Origin: Asterella californica
Lineage: Eukaryota; Streptophyta; Marchantiopsida; Marchantiales; Aytoniaceae
NCBI GenBank assembly: GCA_036924285.1
Contig: JAYKYS010000001.1
Location: 6,225,501 to 6,289,500 of the forward strand
Reading direction: 5' to 3'
DNA length: 64,000 bases
In this document: positions 44,527 to 57,039 of the stretch, piece by piece
How the letters are laid out: each line of letters opens with the position of its first letter
How positions within the stretch are numbered: position 1 is the stretch's first letter
Program-made: the position numbers and the translations under genes
The notes under the pieces: model-generated
What the model was told of the DNA's origin: nothing
The model's input: only the letters and a program-made list of their open reading frames with translations
Databases searched by the model: none

Positions 44527-45297
44527 TCATTCGATATCAAAACGTGCAAGCTCCACTTGCCACCTCTGTTGTTTACGTGACAAACGAGGTTTACTCTGAA
44601 AGTATGTATTACCCTCACAGTCCGTTACAACAGTAACTTTGCTTGGTAACAAATAATGCTCCCAACGTTTCAGACAGTGGACAACTGCGAACATCTCCTG
44701 TTCATGAGCAGGCCATTTCGTCTCAGTTTCTGAAAACTTGTGACTTTCGTAAGCCACTGGATGCTTTCCTTGCATCAACACTCCTCCAATGGCCCATTGA
44801 GAAGCATCTGTGTGAACCTCGAAAGGTTCTCCCATCTTTGGAAGAGCTAGCACGGGCATCTCTGTCAGTGCTTGTTTCAACTCCTGAAACGCTCTTTCAG
44901 CTGCTGGATTCCAAACAACCTTGGAAGCCTTGCGCAATAACCCAAACAAAGGTGCGGCTTTATGCGCAAACTGATAAACAAAGCGCCGAAAATATGTGAC
45001 TAATCCAAGAAAAGATCTGAGCTCATGAACACTCTCAGGTCTCTTCCATTCAACAATGGCTCGAATTTTAGCCCTGTTAGGATGAATACCCTGCGCATCG
45101 ATCAAACATCCTAGAAACACCACACTCTCTTGTCCAAAAGAACACTTGCTCTTCTTGAGATAGAGTTGATGTTCTTCTAGGCGCTTAAACACTGTTTCAA
45201 CATCTACTAGATGCTGATCCCAAGTGGATGAGAAGATGATGATATGATGATGAGTACACGATAACACTCTCATCCAAGAGATCTCTGAAGATCTCAT
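44527..45297 (-). pseudogene. RT thumb and RNase H of the minus-strand gypsy
   Basis: The coding part starts at [19 protein letters not shown] and passes through FLGCLIDAQGI and SFLGLVTYFRRFVYQF to RNase H (PFEVHTDASQWAIGGVL, HEQEMFAVVHCLKRWEHYL, VVTDCEGNTYF). The TGA at 44527-44529 lies in the RNase H end; the same frame then continues into integrase. Confidence 0.87.
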
Positions 45298-46045
45298 TCA
45301 TCAACCTACAAAAAGTACCAGGTGCATTGGACAATCCAAATGGCAACACTGTATACTCAAACAAGCCATACCTCGTCCTTACAGCTGTCTTTTCTTCATC
45401 ACCTTCTTTGATCCGGATTTGATGATATCCAGAACGCAGATCCAGCTTGGTGAAGTATCTTCCGGTGGCCAACTGATCGGTGGTTTCATCCATGAGAGGA
45501 AGAGGGTACTTGTTCTTGACAGTAACCTTATTGAGTGCACGATAGTCCGCACACATGCGAATACCACCATCCTTCTTGGCCACGAACAACACCGGAGCAG
45601 CATAAGGTGATATACTAGGTCGTAAGATACCCTGAGCTACCAACTCTTTCAACTGAGTCTTCAGCTCTGTCAGCTCATCAAATGACATGCGTCTTGATGG
45701 CACTGCAGTAGGTGTAGCTCCAGCAACCAGATCAATAGCATGATCCAAGGCTCTCCTCGGAGGAAGTCCTGTTGGTAACTGGTCCGGCATTATGTGAGAA
45801 AACCTCTCAATCAATGCTTGCATATCAGGATGTATAGGAAGAGCAGCAACACGTTCTTCTTCATCTGTCTCCACCTTGGGTTTAGACATCACTGCAACCC
45901 AAGCTTCGTCTACTGACTTGATCTGCTTTCCAAACTGTCTGGCCGTGCAGATCTGAAATGCCACCTTGGCTCGTTGGAACCTACGAGCAGCATGGTTTGG
46001 CTCCTTGGGTCTCTCTTTGATAATCAAAGGATGTGGTTGACCCAA
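45197..46045 (-). pseudogene. RT, N-terminal part, of the minus-strand gypsy
   Basis: The frame has [39 protein letters not shown] and [13 protein letters not shown]. Where the catalytic Tyr-x-Asp-Asp should follow ESVIVY, the DNA is a CAT-rich string (about 45222-45247) that shifts the frame and removes both aspartates. RT made from this copy would be dead. Confidence 0.88.
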
Positions 46046-46048
46046 GCC

Positions 46049-46303
46049 TCATCGATCCATGACAATGACATTCCCTTCTTGAACATCTAGCTTTGCCTTG
46101 GTCTCTTGTAACCAAGACCAAGACAAGATACCCTCCATCGTGTCACCTAAGCTCATAACTAGAAACTCATGCTTCCTAGTTACCCCTCCAATAGTAACAG
46201 GAACACTCATGAGCTTTTCTGCAACGGTTGTGCTACCTTGCACAAACCTTACCAACAACGGGCTCATGATCTTGGTTCTAGTCACCCCTAAGGTCCTGAC
46301 CAA
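46049..46303 (-). pseudogene. Protease C-terminal half of the minus-strand gypsy
   Basis: This frame continues the protease after a one-base loss near 46297 (TGGTC where TGGGTC is expected) and has GDTMEGILSWSWLQ, the second half of a retropepsin-like fold. A TGA at 46049-46051 separates it from RT, in frame. Confidence 0.75.
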
Positions 46304-47679
46304 TTTTCATCCAAGACATTCACATCTGCTCCAGTATCAATAAGCAAACAACACCGGTGGTTTCCTATTTTCACTTCAATCCACGGCAGAAAATCCCCTT
46401 GCTCTACCAAATGCTCACCAGCACATACCTCTGCTTCAGTAGTCGCCTCAACTGATTCTTCAACACTGGTTGTCTCTTCAGCTGTCAACCCACGGACGTT
46501 GCTCGCTGTTGAACGTTGAGGACACTCACGAGCGATGTGACCATCTTGTCCGCATCGAAAACAGATGATTGTCCTTAAAGGTGTAGCACTGCTAGCTCCA
46601 CTGCTCCTAGCACCTGAAGTCGAAGCTTGGTTGGATCCTGCATTGGATGCATAAGATCCAGTAGACCGAGTCTGAGTAGAACCACGAGTAACTCCTTGCT
46701 GTTGAGATCCACGAGGAAACCTCCTTCTCGCTGCACCAAATCTTCCACCACCTCTACTCTGAGAGGACGCTATCTGTCCTTGAGGATTGCGCCAAAATCC
46801 TCTACTAGGCTCGCCACCACTTGTTCCACGCTGAAACTTGGAGGGCTGCACGGTGTAATTACGTTCCCTAGTGTTCTCTGCTGCTTCCAGAAATGCAAAC
46901 AAGTCTTGCATGTCCTCGGACTTATGAAACATAACCCAGCTATCAAACACACTAGCATAGAAACCTTGCAGACCTTTCTTCAAGTGAAACAGCAAGTCGG
47001 TGCGATCCACCATGTGCAGACGAGTAACCAACTCAAAAAATCGCTGGAGATACTGTCTGATACTCCCTGTCTGTCTCAGATGAATGAGCTCTAGTCGAAA
47101 CTGTGTAGCTTCATCCACTGGTACCAAATGTCGTCGGAGTTCATCTTTCAACTCCGGCCAAGTAGACATAGGAGTTGTACCGTTCAAACTCCTCACCCGC
47201 TGTTGACCTCCATACCATTCCTTAGCCTCTCCTTCCAGTCTACTAACAGCATAGGTGAACCAACTGCGCTCATCGAAATTCTCCAAGTAATTCTCCATTT
47301 CAGTAATCCATAACTCAAACCTGGAAAAGCTTTTCTCACCGTTGAAGGCTGATGGTCTCGCTAGTTCAGCCCACTTCACTTTCCGCTTGTGCCCTTCTTT
47401 GGCTGAGCTGCCTTCCGCAACATTCTCTTGCACCTTCTGTGACCCATCTTCATTCTTATCTACTTGAGCAATATCAACTGCTCCTTCACCTGGTAGTGCT
47501 AAATCCTTGACTTGCTCGATTTGCAGTACAGGGACCTCCGCTTCCTTCTCTTGTGTCGCTTTTGCTTGAGTTAAATTCGCCTTAAGCACCTTGTTCTAAG
47601 CTTCCACTTGCTCAAGTCGGCCTGTCAACTCTCTCAGCAATACTTTCATCTCGTCCAACTCGGTCGACACAGCCTCCAT
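46288..47679 (-). pseudogene. Gag and protease start of the minus-strand gypsy
   Basis: The natural start is the ATG at 47679-47677 (MEAVSTELDEMKVLLRE). A TAG at 47598-47596, one transition from CAG, interrupts after 27 codons. The open part has a Retrotrans_gag domain (RLEGEAKEWYGGQQRV, LIHLRQTGSIRQYLQRFFEL), an RG/Ser-rich stretch, a CCHC knuckle CFRCGQDGHIAREC (about 46563-46522) and the protease active site LLIDTGADVNVLD (about 46346-46308). Confidence 0.88.
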
Positions 47680-47710
47680 TGTCGATGGTGTTTAGCAAAG
47701 ACTCAACTTG

Positions 47711-47728
47711 AGCCTGCTCTGATACCAA
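47711..47728 (-). other. Primer binding site, initiator tRNA-Met
   Basis: On the minus strand TGGTATCAGAGCAGG begins two bases after the LTR, matching plant initiator tRNA-Met. Confidence 0.88.
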
Positions 47729-47729
47729 C

Positions 47730-48687
47730 TGTAACGTTCGACCGCAGATCTCGGAATAGATTCCTTTATCTCTAACCAATGAACTGCCGAACGTGAACCT
47801 TCCTAGAGAACTGTATACTTTATTTGTGTCTCCAGATCCAGTTCGTTAAACTATCCGCTAATAAGCACAGAGGATTTAATAATTGTTGAACAGGTTTCAA
47901 ATAACCAACTAGTCTTTTGTAGGTCTCTGGTCAAGCTTAGGTTACTAAATACAGGTGGAACTATTCTAGACCTGGATTGCATAAAATTTGAGCAGCGCTT
48001 CCGCTACTGGTGATCAAGTCGGAACGCCAGGACCCACAAGGAGCAACCGCCAAGACTAGGAGACCTAGTAGATGCTAGGAAGTAGGAAGGCAAAGCAATT
48101 ACACCGAAATAAAGTCAACACGACACCAGATGCGCCCAACTCAGTTTTGGCACACAACTCAAACCTACTTATCAGAATGGAGAAAGTTACGGGCTCATAT
48201 ACATTACATGGCATTACTTGCTGACAAGGTCACGCAGCGCTCTTGGACCGGCGATTCTTCACTACTCAGCCACTCCAGAACTAAGACTTCACCAGAGAAC
48301 CTAATTTCACTCTAAACGCCCTGATTTCTGTTACTCAACAGATCAGACCCCAAGTCTGCGATCTAATCAACACCATATCATTCTTGTTGATCATAAGTCT
48401 GCTCTCCAGATCTGCTCTCCAAGTCTACTCTCCAAAGAATCTGATTTGCACAGTTCTAGCTCCTGATTTCTGACCTCAAAGACAATATACACTACACTGA
48501 AAAATACAGTCTCCTCCCTCACCACCAAGAGTGCTCTCTCCAAGATTGAAAAACTGAGAATGCCCATTTAGGGTTCGCGACCCTCCTTATCTGGTTCCTT
48601 GAGTTTGCCTTGTGACCATGCAGCTGCCACTTTTTGGTTAATCACTGCCCGAATGCCATCTGGTGGGATAAAGCAAAAGGTGTTACA
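47730..48687 (-). repeat. 5' LTR of the minus-strand gypsy element
   Basis: 958 bp with TGTAAC and GTTACA ends. It is followed on the plus strand by AGCA, the target duplication. Confidence 0.92.
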
Positions 48688-49376
48688 AGCACACAACAGT
48701 TACGACAACTATCCTTTTCTGAGATTCGTACAGACTTCACCATATCTCGAAGCGTGCACCTGCACGGTCGACCGACCGCAATTCTTTATCTGGTATTTCT
48801 TGACACAATCGGAAGGTTTCGAGACATGTGTAGTTCTAGTTGGATCTTCTTGAACCATAACCGATCACTTTCTTTGACAATGGGCTACACGAGTAAAAGA
48901 TAATTCATCCACTCCACCATGAACAACAATTGTTATTCAATTCATTCACATTGGTTATTAGCTATCGGAGAAAAATCACATAACAGCAGACTAAGTGAAC
49001 GAGAGAGAAAATGGATTGTTGATTTGAAATGGACCATATGTCATATAACAAGGAGTAGGGGAGTACGTAGACGGGGAATTCTAAAGCAGAAGGGAAAGAA
49101 CGTCCTGGTTGTGCAGGATTCCCATGGTGTGCAGTTCTTTAGTAATAAGGGGTGTCAAAGTGAATGCATGAATGAATATAATCTGTAAAGAACACTTCTC
49201 AAAGTCCATCGTGGTGTAACTAACGGTTAACTTTGTGTTGAAATTTTGAATTTCTTTTTGAACACATTTCTTTGATGAAATGTATTCAAAATGAAAATAT
49301 AATAGTGGTTTCTTTTGCGGCTATCACAGAAGGGTAGCTTTCAGGATTTCAGCCGTGGCTATGTGGATAGTAGCGG
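48688..49376. other. Intergenic stretch, no supported gene
   Basis: An 89-codon plus-strand frame (48919-49188) exists but resembles nothing I know. There are no repeats apart from the flanking elements. Confidence 0.4.
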
Positions 49377-51216
49377 TGTCGTGTTGTGGTGTGGCTCTTG
49401 TGTGAAATTCTCATAAAACTTAGGATGCGTTTTTTTCTATGTCTCTCAAACCTTCTCAAACCCAATATCGTTATCTGGGATGTGAGATGGCACGATAATG
49501 AGATATGCCAGCTCAATGATCTGTGGATATTCGCATGAGTGCTCTTGTTGTCAAATTTGAGTATAAGAGAGGATCGAGGGTTCATGGAGACATCTTTTTT
49601 ACATGGTGTTTTCGTGATTATTTCTTAGTGTCTTACATGGAGGGTAAGGAGCTACGGGAGTTGTACTCATGGAAGAAGGATTGATTCGAGTTTTAGATAT
49701 TCTATTTATGAATTCATTCCATATCAAGCTTCACTACATCCATCGCGATCACTTTCAACAGTGATTCGTGCCTACTTCGATGAAGAGTTCATGAGGAGGT
49801 GATGGACTTGTCTACTCTGATGATCTTACCGATCGTCGCATACGGGAAGAATTGAGACTTGATTGTGTACATCTTAACTTTGATGAGTGAATGGACTTGA
49901 ACTTTCCAGCCAACGTCTCTTTCAAAGTCTGGATTGAAATCTGATGTCATTGCTAGCGAAAGATCAACCATCGTGCGTGGATCACGAGGAACTTTGATGA
50001 GGAGTATTGTAATCAAGTGATGGCTTCATCATTCTCTTTTTTCGTATCTTTTATCGTAGATCGATTCAAGGTCATCATCTTGACTTTGTATTGAATCTTG
50101 AGTATTCTCTTGTCATCGTCTATTTTATCGTCTGGAGAGGATGATTATCTTATGTTAAGGTTGGATTCAAAGTATCTTGGTTCAAGTTTTGAAGGTGTGA
50201 GGGTGTTTTTAGGATTACAACTCAATCTATAGTGCCAAGTAAGAGAAAAAGTGATTTTCATTCTCTTTTCTCATTGGTTCATTTTTAACAATCAAATTCA
50301 TCCAAGTTCCAAGAACGGTTTTGGGATTTCTGAGATCTTTATGAGAGTCATTCACGGATTGTGAGGTTTCTTTGGAAAGCTCTCGAGCTGGGCTACAATC
50401 AGGAGTGGGAAATTGACCGATTTGGAGCTCTGATTGGGGTGTTATGATCATTCAAAGTCAAGGGGTTGAATTAGTATCTCGAGTCATGTTTCCAAGTGTC
50501 TCGAGAGTTTGAGAGATGATCTTTTAGTATTGTCAAGAGGATTGGATAGCTGACTCCGCGCTGGTTGCACTACTGTAAAACAGTCTTACATTTGGTTGGA
50601 TTTGACCTCAAAATGATCTACTGAAGTTGGTTGTGATAGTTGAGAGGTAGAAATAAAACCGTTTTGCTTGGGTTCAAGGATTGAGTTGTTCCATGAGCAT
50701 AGGATCGAATCTCTGAGTGAAAATTTCAAGGATTAGAGTATGTTCTCAATTGATTTTGGATCTAAAGCTGAAATTTCATAAGGTTGTAGTGAAGGGTTAG
50801 AGAGATTTTCTTGTGGAATTTGAACCCAGTTCGAAGTTCGAGTTGGGAGTACGAGGTTGTCAAAGTTGAGATTACAGCGTGCCAGGTTTCGAAAGAGAAG
50901 AGTGATTTCACCTACTTGGTTCGCTTTGAGCTTGGGGATTGGAGGTGAGACATCTTAAGGTACTCTTGTGAGCTATAGCTTATGTTCATCATGAATAGAT
51001 ATTTCTTGTACTCATGATAAGATTGGACATCTAGTTATGTTGTGTGGTGCATGTTTGTTACACTTAAGATCATGATAGGTCAATAAAAGCCGAGACAAGT
51101 TTGATAGATTGGGTAGTGAGGACACTAGGATCATCATGTTGGTCCAAGGTCTTGCCGTATCTCTCTACAGCTAGATACCTCGTGTATTCTCAGATCAAAC
51201 TTCACGCTCTATGATA
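49377..51216 (+). repeat. Diverged LTR of the same superfamily as the young element
   Basis: It starts TGTCGTGTTGTGG and ends CTCTATGATA, parallel to TGTCGTGTTGTGG and TTATACGATA of the LTR at 14580-16985. It is followed by a matching primer site (TGGTGAATTCGATG). It is about 1840 bp, so internal deletions separate it from the 2406-bp LTRs. No coding region of the same element could be traced right after it. Confidence 0.75.
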
Positions 51217-51689
51217 GTTGGTGAATTCGATGTTGTCGTATTGCATGACTTTCCATATGATGAAACGGAACTTCAGAAGACACTCAGACTGGCATTTGTT
51301 CAAGAAGTTGCACCCCAACTTATCAAGCTGGGTAGGAGCTGAGCTAGGGCTATGCTTGACAAGCTGCCCCCTAACTTGTGTTGAAATATCACCTTGAAGG
51401 GAGCAAAAAGTTCTAGAATGTGGAGCTCGTTGAGAAAAGCATTCTAGGTAACAATTAGTACAAGTCTTAAGTTATGAAAGGTGCGAAAGAGAGAAATCTG
51501 TCAATTCTGACTCATGATTCAAATTCATGATCTGACAGTATGAGTGCGTAGGTGTTAGCGAGTACTATAGTTTTCACTCCTCATTCACTAAAAATGGAGT
51601 TGTACAGAGAAGTTGGTGTAAGAAAAGCTAGTAAAGACAATAGAGATAATTTTCTTTAGAAATATGTACCAATTGTATTTGCTTTTTGA
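51217..51689. other. Element leader remnant, no gene
   Basis: Sequence downstream of the diverged LTR and its primer site. No frame is retained. Confidence 0.4.
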
Positions 51690-53055
51690 ACGGCAACAAA
51701 GGCCATCCCAATGATAGGACGCCCACCTAGGAAGAAAGAGGTTTCCGGATCAAATCCTCCTGGCCTGTGTTTCCTGTTCTGGCATGTTGATCTCCTGGAT
51801 GGGAGTCTATGTTGGATATGCAGCCACGTCTTGCATATCTAGGGGCGAAAGATCAGTATCTCCCTTAATCGTGGGCTTCCATGTCTTGCATATCTAAGGA
51901 TGGAAGACTAGTATCTCTCTTAATCCTGGGCTTCTTGACCTAAGCCTCCGCATGCCATCTTGATTATAGCACGAGAGATACCTGGTGCGCATATGGGGGG
52001 TTGTAAGTCTTGTGGAGTGGCTTCATAAGTGTAGGGGCTTCGGTCTACATTGGATGACCTATGACTATAATCAAGGTGGCATCAAGATGGCACCAAGAGC
52101 CGGGAAACTTTTAATAATCAACGGTCCAGCTTGACATGGGGCCTTCTTGACTGTTACATAAATAATAAGAAGAGTAAAGTAGCAAGGGGTCTGCTTACTT
52201 GATAAGTACGTCTGCTTATAAGGACCCTAGCTTAGTAGAGGTTTTAGGGTTTGGAGAAAATAGCCGACGTCATGCGACGGAGGATATTCTACTTTTGTCC
52301 AAGAGAAAGCCGTGGAGACGCGCGAGAGAAGTCAGAGATTGAGAGGATCAATTTTCAGAAAGATTTCAGTTGGGAGGTTGTCGAGAGAAGAATAAGAGTT
52401 AGGAAGCTTGAATTTTACCTACAAAACTGTTTGGAGGTGAATCTGATGAGCGGAGAATATCTATTTGAGTGGAGAAGATATGAACTGAGAAGTTCAGATT
52501 TCTGAAAGATTTCAGTGCTGAAGCTGTTGCAAGAAGGGATACAAGGCGTTGGGAGTTCAAATCTTCATCAATTATAGACTTTTGGAGAGCAATCTGCTAT
52601 CTAAGGAACGAGAGAAGATCAGTTGAGTGAGAATTGACTGCTTGAGAGTGCTCTGCTGTGATCAACATAAAGAGGTCTTACTGAGTTGAGATCGATTGTC
52701 AAATTGATGTCTGTGGAGGACTATTAAGTGTCTCCGAAAGACAAATAAAGCATTTGGAGTTCAGATTTCTTCTATTTGTTGTGTCTGGAGGTGGATCTGT
52801 CTTCTGGTGGCTGAGAACTGATCTTGTTGAGCAGTAAGTGATCTATAGTCAGAGTATAGTCTATGTGAGAGACTTCAGCCGTTGTGGATGAGCTAGTTGG
52901 CTCTTGTTTTCTTGTTCAATCTCAATCTCTACCCGCAATCGACCACAGTTAGAAGGCTCGTCCTTCCTTAGAAGGACTCTCTTTGACATAAATCGAGTGC
53001 TTCCACTGAGAGTCATCTTGGGGTGATTGATCGCAGAGGTTAAGATTTTCATACA
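51690..53055 (+). repeat. Second LTR-type relic, plus orientation
   Basis: It aligns with the reverse complement of about 55400-56110, sharing GATGGGAGTCTATGTTGGAT and a TATAAGGAC core (52217). It leads into a gag start at 53064. Exact ends were not resolved. TCTTGCATATCTA with its following segment is duplicated near 51828-51905. Confidence 0.55.
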
Positions 53056-53063
53056 AAGAAGAG

Positions 53064-53423
53064 ATGGATCGCAAGAGCGAAAGTGCTACTACTGTCTCTA
53101 CGACTGGAGTATCAACATCTACTGTTGCACTTTCAACTGCACCTACGTCTTCGACAGGAACTGCAGCATCGGGTCTGGATACGGTTGAGATACTGAAGAC
53201 GCTTGCGACTTTGGTTGGACAACATCCGATTGTTAGAGGGGATGAGTTAAAATCTACAGAGGCTTTGCCGACGATTGTGAATAGGTGTGGAAGATTTGAA
53301 GGTAGAGATGTTTCTAGGTGTCTTCGTGAGCACGTTAAAAAAGAGTCCATCATTTTAGATGTCTCCTCAGTATATTTATTACTTTTTCTCTCAGTTCAAA
53401 AACAACAGTCAACTCAAAACTAA
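53064..53423 (+). pseudogene. Truncated gypsy Gag N-terminus
   Basis: The ATG at 53064 opens a Ser/Thr-rich start followed by LKTLATLVGQHPIV and CGRFEGRDVSRCLREH. The latter parallels LDQFDGKNISKYLKYYSREM in the Gag of the young element. After about 100 codons the similarity ends and the frame closes. It is a truncated relative, not a host gene. Confidence 0.6.
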
Positions 53424-53535
53424 AAATTATCTCAAGTTCACATGCCCTCACCATTTTCATTTACGCACACACTCCAATAGGTACTTGGTAACATCTCTGT
53501 CCATCGGATCACCCACATCTATCAACAATTGTCTA

Positions 53536-53808
53536 TGGAGTTTTGGTTGATTTCTGCTCAGCTCCTCCAATTGCAAGTTGTTGCTGAATCAAGCAACCAA
53601 CGTTTGAAAAAATTTGAGTTGTATCAATAGCAAGTTTTGCACTTGTCACGAGAGCTACAGCATGTACTTCTTGAGGACCAACACCATCTTGATCAAGAGT
53701 ACCTTGAGCAGCAACATCATGAGCAACAGTTACACCTTGAACGGCAAGACCATGATCCATCTTCCTCACTCAATCCAACAAGTCTTCCAAATCAATCACC
53801 CTGAGGTC
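53536..53808 (+). pseudogene. Gln/His-rich coiled-coil remnant
   Basis: From the ATG at 53536 the plus strand reads MEFWLISAQLLQLQVVAESS and after an in-frame TAG (about 53627) continues with a Gln/Leu/His-rich helical stretch to a TGA near 53805. The heptad-like pattern suggests a coiled coil of a decayed transposon protein. The family is not known. Confidence 0.35.
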
Positions 53809-53829
53809 CCTCAGTGGAAGCAATAGATG

Positions 53830-56110
53830 TCGTAGAAAGATAGACCTCTTGTTTGTGATTGATCATAGGACTGAAAAAAAGAAAAATAGATTGTTGTTTG
53901 TATTCAGATCTCAAATATAATCGCTTGTAGCCACCAGGGTCAATCAAACACTCAAATCTATGCAAACAGGTCTTTTAAGACTTAGAAATCTGTATTCACG
54001 TTGGCGGGTTGAGAGTTTCTTGGGAAAGGCGAAACTTTCTGGTTGTGATATGACCGTGAAGACTATATATGTCTACTCAAGGAAGCGTTGGGCTTCTAGA
54101 TGTGGTTGCTAACTCAAAGGGTAGGCTTCAAGTTACAAGTTGGCATTGTAAAACACTCATACAGGTCTCTTGGCTCCTCTGATATGTTCAGGAAACGAAA
54201 AATCAAGTTGAACTAGTAATGATAAGATCAGACGATGAACTTTGACACTCAGGAATAAGAAATATGTGAAGGTTTAGACTTCTAAACTTCTCCTACATGT
54301 AAAAGAGCCCCCACTGGACACACACACGAAGTTTCAGCATGAGATCAAATTCTAGCACCGAGATGTGGACAGAAAAGTTTGAAGTAAGAAAATTACGGCA
54401 ATTTCTAGTACCCAGATAGCTATTTCGACCTAGAACAGAGAACTGGCTCGATCAGTTTCGCTCATTCTTACAGGACTTGGAGTTCACAGCATGCTGAACA
54501 CCCTTGTGAAGTTGGACCTGGTGGTTGTACACGGTTCTCTAGATCTCGAACTCTGAAGTTGCTGCTCTAGATTGAGAGCTTTTCAGACCCCCTCTGCTTC
54601 AACGGTCGCCTTGAATTACTCACTCACTCAAATGACTTGAAACTTTTTGGACAGTCGTAGCCTTGCTGACAGTGAACGCAACCACGAAGGTTTGAAGTAA
54701 TTTCCTCAATTCTGCTGCAAATGACACTAAAACCCCAAAATCAACAAAAGTGATGCAATTCTGACACAATCTGAACTTCAATTTGGCATAACTCCTTCTT
54801 TATTGCTCCAAATCGATCAAAAATTTTACTGATAATGACTGGCACGACAAGCTCTATCCTCATGTGCTCTCAGATTTTGCAGTGTCCTCATCAAATGCTC
54901 AAACTCCCCTTTAGACCTCTACTTCTAAATTTAGAGTTTTACAAAAAATAAAAATGGACCAATGGGAGTTCATAGCTCCACTTGGCTGTCCTTTAGTGCC
55001 CTAATCCACATGGTAACTTAACTTCACTCATACGCTACCACGTCAGCCCCTTGAAGTGTCAACGTAAATCTTAAACTATCTAAAATGACACGCAACCCTG
55101 AAAGATAACTTAAATCAGCTAGAAAGCGTACATGGACGATAAGTAAATACAACCCATGAGTGTAACTCTATCAACATGGCAACATAAGTTATGTACTTTG
55201 AACATCAAAGATAAGTATGAACTCACTTGCACAAGCGTACGAATGCTTGAACAAGATATCAACCTACTAGGACTCAAAACATAGAAGACAACGGTGTTAA
55301 CATATGCATAAAAGACTAAGAGTAATATTAAGCTAACTTTTACGACTACTAACTCTCAAGTGTTGAAGTAGAAGCGTAAGACGTAGCTGCCAATGCTCAC
55401 AACCTCCAGAATCGCTTCTCTGACGTCTTAATTTCACTCAGAGAGACTAACTCTTGACAGAGAGATGAATTATTCACTATGTGAAATGATTCACATCCAC
55501 AACGCCTCAGTTTCATAATCAATGTCATCAATAATCACAATCTTCCTCCCTCTCACGCGCACGTCGTCTCTTGAACTCTCTTGAATGTCTCCTCTGAACT
55601 ATGATCCGTACATCAAATTACCTAGAAAAAGCCATTTGCTAAGCAGTGCTCTAGCTAAGCTGAGGCCTTTACGTCCTTATACGCACAGCTACTTGTAAAA
55701 CAATCTTCTAGCTAAGTTGACCCCTTGCTTAACGAAAATTTCTCAGCTCTCAGTACCATGCCATCTCCATGCAACCGAGGTTATGATCTAAGTCATGATT
55801 TTACAACCGAAGCCACAGCTACAAGACCACCCCATAGAGCTTACAACACTCCCATAGCTAAATCAAGTATCTCTTAGTCCATAATCTCAGTTGCATGCGA
55901 AAGCTTAAGCTAGGAAGCTCACGTTTAAGGAGGATACTAGTCCTCCGTCCTTAGATGTGCAAGATGTAGTCACAAATCCAACATAGACTCCCATCCGAGA
56001 GACCAACATGTTCAGATATGAACCAAGAGCCAAGAGGTTTTGCTCTTGTGATTTCTTCTTCCTAGTGGACGTCTTTTCTCTTGAGGTGGCTCCTGCTTCC
56101 GTTTGATAAA
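53830..56110 (-). repeat. LTR/leader relic, minus orientation
   Basis: The right part (about 55400-56110) is an inverted, diverged copy of 51690-52350. The rest to 53830 has the look of a long LTR (including a GGACCAATGGG motif on the plus strand near 54955 shared with other LTRs here), but its left end is not defined. There are no frames. Confidence 0.45.
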
Positions 56111-57000
56111 GTAATTAAACATGTAAATATGCCAACAAAACTTATTTTATCTCTTTTGTTAACTTTTTTACGCGTTATTTTCACTGTAGATCTTTGTTTT
56201 TAATAACAAAATAGTCAAAACTATACAACCCGAGAACACTTACATGATGATGTCATTAGATAATGAATCTGAAAACCAGTAGAAAACGAAAGAGTTTTCT
56301 CTTTTGTCACTTTCTTAAACTAGAAATAGAACGTCAATGTATAATCTTATTTTGCATAAATGAGAACACATGTCTATTCTGTTCAAGAAGAGCTTCCACC
56401 TAGTACATTGTAACTTTTCAATAGTTCTTTAGGGGCAGCTTGTCTAGCTTGGCACTAGTTTGGATCTTACCGAGCTTAACAAGATCTAAGACAGCTTCTT
56501 TTACAATTACGTACACTGTGATAAAAAACCCCTTTTTATCATCTTTTTGGATAAAATTTTTCAAGAAGATTCCAGCATTGATGCCCCTATTGCACCGAAA
56601 ACATCTCCATAATCTTTCGCTTGGAAATGTAAATCCATAAAATGTTCCAGAAACCATTGGTCTATATTGCACAATAACCCCGAGAGATTAGTGCGTGTCA
56701 AAGCTAAATGGGAAAAGAGAAGATTCTCTAACGTACAGAAGATAAAGGCAATAGTTTATAGAAAGATAGTTTTGAACAGAGACGTGAATCGCTTATAGTG
56801 ATATTTGTAATTAATATTTTATAGTCATTTTAGATTTTAATATAAAATATATTGAATTAGTAAATTTTTTGAGTCCCAAAGTCGCCGAATCCAATAAAAG
56901 AGCAATAAGAGACAACTAAAGATTACTTTGAATTTTGAAGACTGCACCGTTGCGTACTCCGTGGAGAAGACTATCCTCGATCGTGCCTACCAGGGAAGTC
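56111..57000. other. AT-rich intergenic DNA
   Basis: No gene or repeat was recognised. AT-rich stretches lie near 56150-56200 and 56800-56860. Confidence 0.45.
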
Positions 57001-57007
57001 CCGGGAA

Positions 57008-57039
57008 CACACGATCCCCGAAGGAATGGGGATCGTGTG
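57008..57039. repeat. 12-bp perfect hairpin
   Basis: CACACGATCCCC and GGGGATCGTGTG enclose an 8-base loop. The 55 bp after it resemble 30949-31000, which follows the palindrome at 30887. Confidence 0.75.

Larger units (their letters stand above)
41546..48687 (-). mobile_element. Ty3/gypsy retrotransposon, complete ends, decayed coding region
   Basis: The 958-bp LTRs at 41546-42503 and 47730-48687 share perfect TGTAAC/GTTACA ends and are flanked by AGCA on both sides. The primer site lies inside the right LTR on the minus strand. Gag, protease, RT, RNase H and integrase follow in order. Five point stops and three frame disruptions were found, and the RT catalytic motif is destroyed. Confidence 0.93.
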
